Shown: positions 60,693-64,000 of the stretch, one piece after another | How positions within the stretch are numbered: the stretch's first letter is position 1 | Layout: each line of letters opens with the position of its first letter | Assembly (NCBI GenBank): GCA_942492445.1 | Contig: CALOEW010000031.1 | Span: 16,174 to 80,173 of the forward strand | Length of the DNA: 64,000 bases | Origin: NORP240 sp942492445 | GTDB taxonomy: Bacteria > Pseudomonadota > Gammaproteobacteria > Pseudomonadales > Pseudohongiellaceae | Direction of reading: 5' to 3' | Notes under the pieces: model-generated | Told to the model about the DNA's origin: nothing | The model's database searches: none | What the model saw: only the letters and a program-made list of their open reading frames with translations | Program-made: the position numbers and the translations under genes

Positions 60693-62012
60693 ATGAAGAA
60701 AACCCTGCTGAGTGTTCTGGCGATTGTTGCCATTGTCCTGCTTGTGGCTCCCAACTTTGTTGGCGGTGGCATACACTCTGCTGCCACCGACACGCTGTTG
60801 ACCCTGGTTCCTGAAGACGCCAGGAAAATGCTGGAGGTCCGGCAGAATGAGATTCAGCGCGGCTGGTTCAGCAGTCATGCCAGAGTTCAACTGGGAGTGG
60901 ACGGGCTGGACCAGCTCATAGGCCGCCCGGTGCTCCTGAATCTGGACATGACCATCCATCACGGTCCCCTGTTGTTCACACCCCGGGGTGTGAAGCTGGG
61001 AACCGCGTTTGCCCGTATCTCCCCCTCTGTCAGCGGTCTCCGCCCGCAGGACTTCGACTCGACCATTGACATGGAAACCGGTGACTCTCTGCTCTTCCTG
61101 GTCGCGGGCTTCGATAGTCGCATGGAACTGGGATTCGAGGTCGATCGACTGGTAGCCGGCGCCCGGGGCGGAACGCTTGCAGTCGACGGGTTGCAGGGCA
61201 GGTCCTCTGTCTCCCCCGACCTGTCAAACCAGGCAGATGTAACCCTTGAAAAAACCACCCTCTACGCAAGCAATAGCCAGTTTGACCTTTCGATCTATAA
61301 CCTGGCGGCAAGCGGCTGGAACGCGAATCTGCAGCAGCCGTTTGCCGAAACCGAAACCCGCCTCGACATTGCCCGGATGGAAAGTAATGCTCCACTTCCA
61401 GTGTCGGCCGAATCACTGCACTTAGAATACCGGCTGGTTGCCAGCCAGACCCTTCCCGAAACGATGTCGCTTACCCAACAACTTGATATCGGCAGCATAG
61501 ACTGGGAATTTCCCGTAACCGCGCTGGACTGGAGTTTTCAGCTCAGTCAGGTCAGCCGGAGTCTGCTCGACTCGTACTCCCGCTTTATTGCCCGGCCCGG
61601 GCAGAGCGTACCGCTCAGTCAGACCCAGGCCGGGGATGCAATAGCCGACCTGGGCCGGGAGCTTCTGCTCCGGCTTGCCCGTGAAGACTTTCAGATTGAC
61701 ACCAGCCTGCAACTCGCGGCTTACGACAGCGACCACAGCCTGCACCTGGACATCAACTGGCCGGGACTGCCGGACCTGCCTGACGTTGATGCATTCGATC
61801 CCGGCCTGGCACTGAATGAAGTTGAATTTTTTCTCACTGTCGACGCCGACCAGGCGGCGTTGATGAACAGCCCGTTGGCCCAGACCGTAACCGACTACCA
61901 GGCATTACTCGTGGTCGAAGGGGGGCGCGTCCAGGCATCAGTGAGCCTGACCAATGGCGAAGTCACCCTCAATGATGAAATCTTTCCTCTCCGCCAATTC
62001 GTGAATTTCTGA
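60693..62012 (+). CDS. DUF945 (YdgA-like) protein
   Basis: 439 residues from ATG 60693; an ATG six codons earlier is also possible. One N-terminal membrane helix (LLSVLAIVAIVLLVAPNFVG) anchors a large periplasmic, beta-rich region with the DUF945 pattern (NEIQRGWFSSHARVQLGVDG, HHGPLLF, QLDIGSIDWEFPVTALDWSF). Function unknown in all members known to me. The stop TGA overlaps the ATG of ygiQ (ATGA). Confidence 0.8.
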   Translation: MKKTLLSVLAIVAIVLLVAPNFVGGGIHSAATDTLLTLVPEDARKMLEVRQNEIQRGWFSSHARVQLGVDGLDQLIGRPVLLNLDMTIHHGPLLFTPRGVKLGTAFARISPSVSGLRPQDFDSTIDMETGDSLLFLVAGFDSRMELGFEVDRLVAGARGGTLAVDGLQGRSSVSPDLSNQADVTLEKTTLYASNSQFDLSIYNLAASGWNANLQQPFAETETRLDIARMESNAPLPVSAESLHLEYRLVASQTLPETMSLTQQLDIGSIDWEFPVTALDWSFQLSQVSRSLLDSYSRFIARPGQSVPLSQTQAGDAIADLGRELLLRLAREDFQIDTSLQLAAYDSDHSLHLDINWPGLPDLPDVDAFDPGLALNEVEFFLTVDADQAALMNSPLAQTVTDYQALLVVEGGRVQASVSLTNGEVTLNDEIFPLRQFVNF

Positions 62013-64000
62013 TGCCTCAACAACCCGCCACCCCGACACCACTTTTCAGTTACCCGAAATACTGGGCCGAGTGTTTCGGCAGCGCTGAATTTCTGCCCAT
62101 GTCCCGGAAAGAAATGGACAACCTGGGCTGGGACAGCTGCGACATCATCCTGGTCACAGCGGATGCCTACGTGGACCACCCGAGTTTCGGCATGGCCGTG
62201 ATTGGCCGCTTCCTGGAGGCACAGGGATTCCGCGTCGGAATACTGTCCCAGCCTGCCTGGGACAGTGCCGAAAGTCCTTTCAGGGAACTGGGTCAACCAA
62301 ATCTGTTTTTCGGCGTCACCGGCGGCAATATGGATTCTCTCATCAATCGCTACACTGCGGACTTGCGCCTGCGCAGTGATGATGCCTACACACCAAATGG
62401 CGAAGCAGGCAAGCGACCGGACCGCTCGGTCATCGTGTACAGCCAGCGCTGCCGCGAGGCCTACTACGACACGCCCATTGTTATCGGTGGCATCGAAGCC
62501 AGCCTGCGCGCATCGCCCAGTACGATTACTGGAGCGACAAGGTCCGCCGTTCAATTCTGATCGATTCCAACGCCGACATTCTGCTGTTTGGCAATGCCGA
62601 ACGCGCCATGGCCGAACTGGCCCATCAAATCTCCCGGGGCAAGCCGTGGCGATATGATGCATGCGCGGCACCGCCATGGTGCGATGACATGCCCCAGGGC
62701 TGGACGAGATCGATTCCACGCGCATCGACTGGCCAGCGAAGATCGACACAATTCCCAATCCTTATGACTATGACAATAGAGTGCCAGAAACCCCAGAAAC
62801 TCGACGCAAGCAGCGAATGCGCTCGATTGAGCCGGCAGCGATGTGAGCCCCGGTGCGCATCATTCCCATGCCGTTGCAGCGTCAGTATGACCTTGATCCG
62901 GACACCAGCTATATTCGCCTGCCCTCATTCAACAAAGTGTCAAATGACCCGGCACTGTATGCCCATGCGTCCCGCGTGCTGCATCAGGAAGCCAATCCTT
63001 ACAACGCAAAACGCACTGGTGCAGAAACATCGACACAGGATGTCTGGGTCAATCCACCGCCATTCCTCTTGAAACCGACGAGATGGATGGGGTGTTCGAT
63101 CTGCCCTATCAACCGTCGGCCGCACCCGAGCTATGGTAATGCGCGCATCCCCGCCTACGACATGATCAAGACCTCGGTCAATATCATGCGTGGCTGCTTC
63201 GGTGGGTGTACCTTCTGCTCGATCACCGAGCACGAGGGACGAATCATTCAGTCACGGTCGGAGGATTCAATTCTCAGGGAAATCGAAAAAATTCGCGACC
63301 AGGTGCCAGGTTTCACCGGCACTATCTCCGATCTGGGCGGCCCGACCGCCAATATGTACAGCTGAACTGCAAATCGCCGAAGATTCAAAACTGTCGGCGC
63401 CTGTCCTGTGTCTACCCGAATATCTGCCAGCACCTGAATACGATCATAGCCCTACCACACAACTGTATCGTCGGGCACGCCAGGTGCCGGGAGTCAAACG
63501 CGTCGCCATTGCCTCGGGGCTGCGCTACGACCTGGCCCTGCGCGACCCGGAATATGTGGAAGAACTGGTTACCCACCATGTCGGCGGCTACCTGAAAATT
63601 GCGCCGGAGCACAGTGAAGAAAACACCCTGATAAAATGATGAAGCCGAGCATCGGCTCCTATGATGAATTCAAGAAACTGTTCGACAAGTTTTCGAAGAA
63701 GGCCGGCAAAGAACAGTATCTGATTCCCTACTTCATTGCCGCTCATCCCTGGTTGCGATGAAGAAGACATGCTCAACCTGAGCCTGTGGCTGAAGGAACG
63801 CACAGTTTAAACCGGATCAGGTACAAACTTTCTATCCCTCACCGATGGCATTGGCGACCGCGATGTACTATTCTCCGACGAAATCCACTGGAGAAAGTGC
63901 GCTACAAAAGCGAAAAACTGACCATCTGCAGCGACATTGAACAAGCGTCGCCTGCAGAAAGCATTCCTGCGTTACCACGATGAGAAAAACTGGCCCATGC
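62012..64000 (+). pseudogene. ygiQ: YgiQ family radical SAM protein, multiply frameshifted and cut by window edge
   Basis: The first 165 codons read a normal YgiQ N-terminus (LFSYPKYWAECFGSAEFLPM, SFGMAVIGRFLEAQGFRVGI, VIVYSQRCREAYYDTPIVIG). Near 62505 the frame is lost and YgiQ sequence continues in pieces across frames: DNA-coded RIAQYDYWSDKVRRSILIDS, IDWPAKIDTIPNPYDYD, MPLQRQYDLDPDTSYIRLPS, the iron-sulfur motif MRGCFGGCTFCSITEHEG at about 63187, VAIASGLRYDLALRDPEYVE and GSYDEFKKLFDKFSKKAGKE. At least six one-base shifts are needed. The right end is outside the window. Either low-quality terminal sequence or a decaying gene. Confidence 0.85.

Overview
The window looks like a chromosome segment of a Gram-negative, probably marine or aquatic gammaproteobacterium. 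Evidence is the housekeeping gene order (map-glnD-yffB-like-dapD-dapE; cysM-rlmD-mazG; lepA-lepB-DUF4845-rnc-era-recO; rpoE-mucA-mucD divergent from nadB; sdhE-ygfX beside ygfZ), which resembles Pseudomonas and its relatives, plus outer-membrane features (TonB receptor, periplasmic glucan synthesis). I cannot place the genus from sequence alone.

Layout. 1-6 kb: 3' end of map, then glnD, a Spx/ArsC-like gene, dapD and dapE on the + strand. 6-14 kb: minus-strand tsaB-uppP-rsmJ, a lysine/alanine-rich histone H1-like gene, adk, and cysM-rlmD-mazG. 13.6-22.6 kb: a minus-strand block with envelope stress sigma factor, anti-sigma factor and periplasmic protease, lepA-lepB, rnc-era-recO. 22.6-26.6 kb: nadB, ygfX, sdhE, ygfZ and an unknown gene. 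27-43 kb: an accessory region of mostly exported proteins: a TonB receptor, a beta-helix-like secreted protein, a 2OG-Fe oxygenase-like protein, a collagen-stalk/beta-roll-head protein, a class C-type serine hydrolase, small secreted proteins, a c-type cytochrome, an alkaline phosphatase and a tandem universal stress protein. Three of these genes (TonB receptor, beta-helix protein, alkaline phosphatase) carry candidate Pho boxes with 11-bp half-site spacing, so I propose they form a phosphate-starvation uptake group. 43.6-56.5 kb: opgGH, a CDP-alcohol phosphatidyltransferase plus UPF0104-type membrane protein, then a striking cluster of GTP cyclohydrolase II, a stand-alone RibD reductase domain, a medium-chain dehydrogenase and a PTPS-like protein, divergent from a glycosyltransferase-methyltransferase pair, followed by an FkbM methyltransferase and a membrane sulfatase-fold enzyme. 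56.7-64 kb: tRNA-Arg(CCU), an MsrB homologue without its catalytic cysteine, an ElaA acetyltransferase, putP, an iron-sulfur-type regulator, a DUF945 protein and a heavily frameshifted ygiQ.

Two themes stand out. First, two families of small inverted-repeat elements (terminal sequences CAGGCTGTTGAAAAAC and GGAACCTCTGA) sit in YTAR tetranucleotides, some with visible target duplication, and several sit exactly on in-frame TAA/TAG stop codons; one copy has rewritten the C-terminus of elaA. Second, the pterin/riboflavin-type cluster at 49.2-54.0 kb combines GTP-derived chemistry with glycosyl- and methyltransfer and may make an undescribed modified pterin or pyrimidine.

Single-base frameshifts occur in recO, mucA, sdhE and the collagen-like gene, three of them next to C/G runs, and many occur in ygiQ at the window end. 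The simplest reading is sequencing or assembly error, but real slippage cannot be excluded here.
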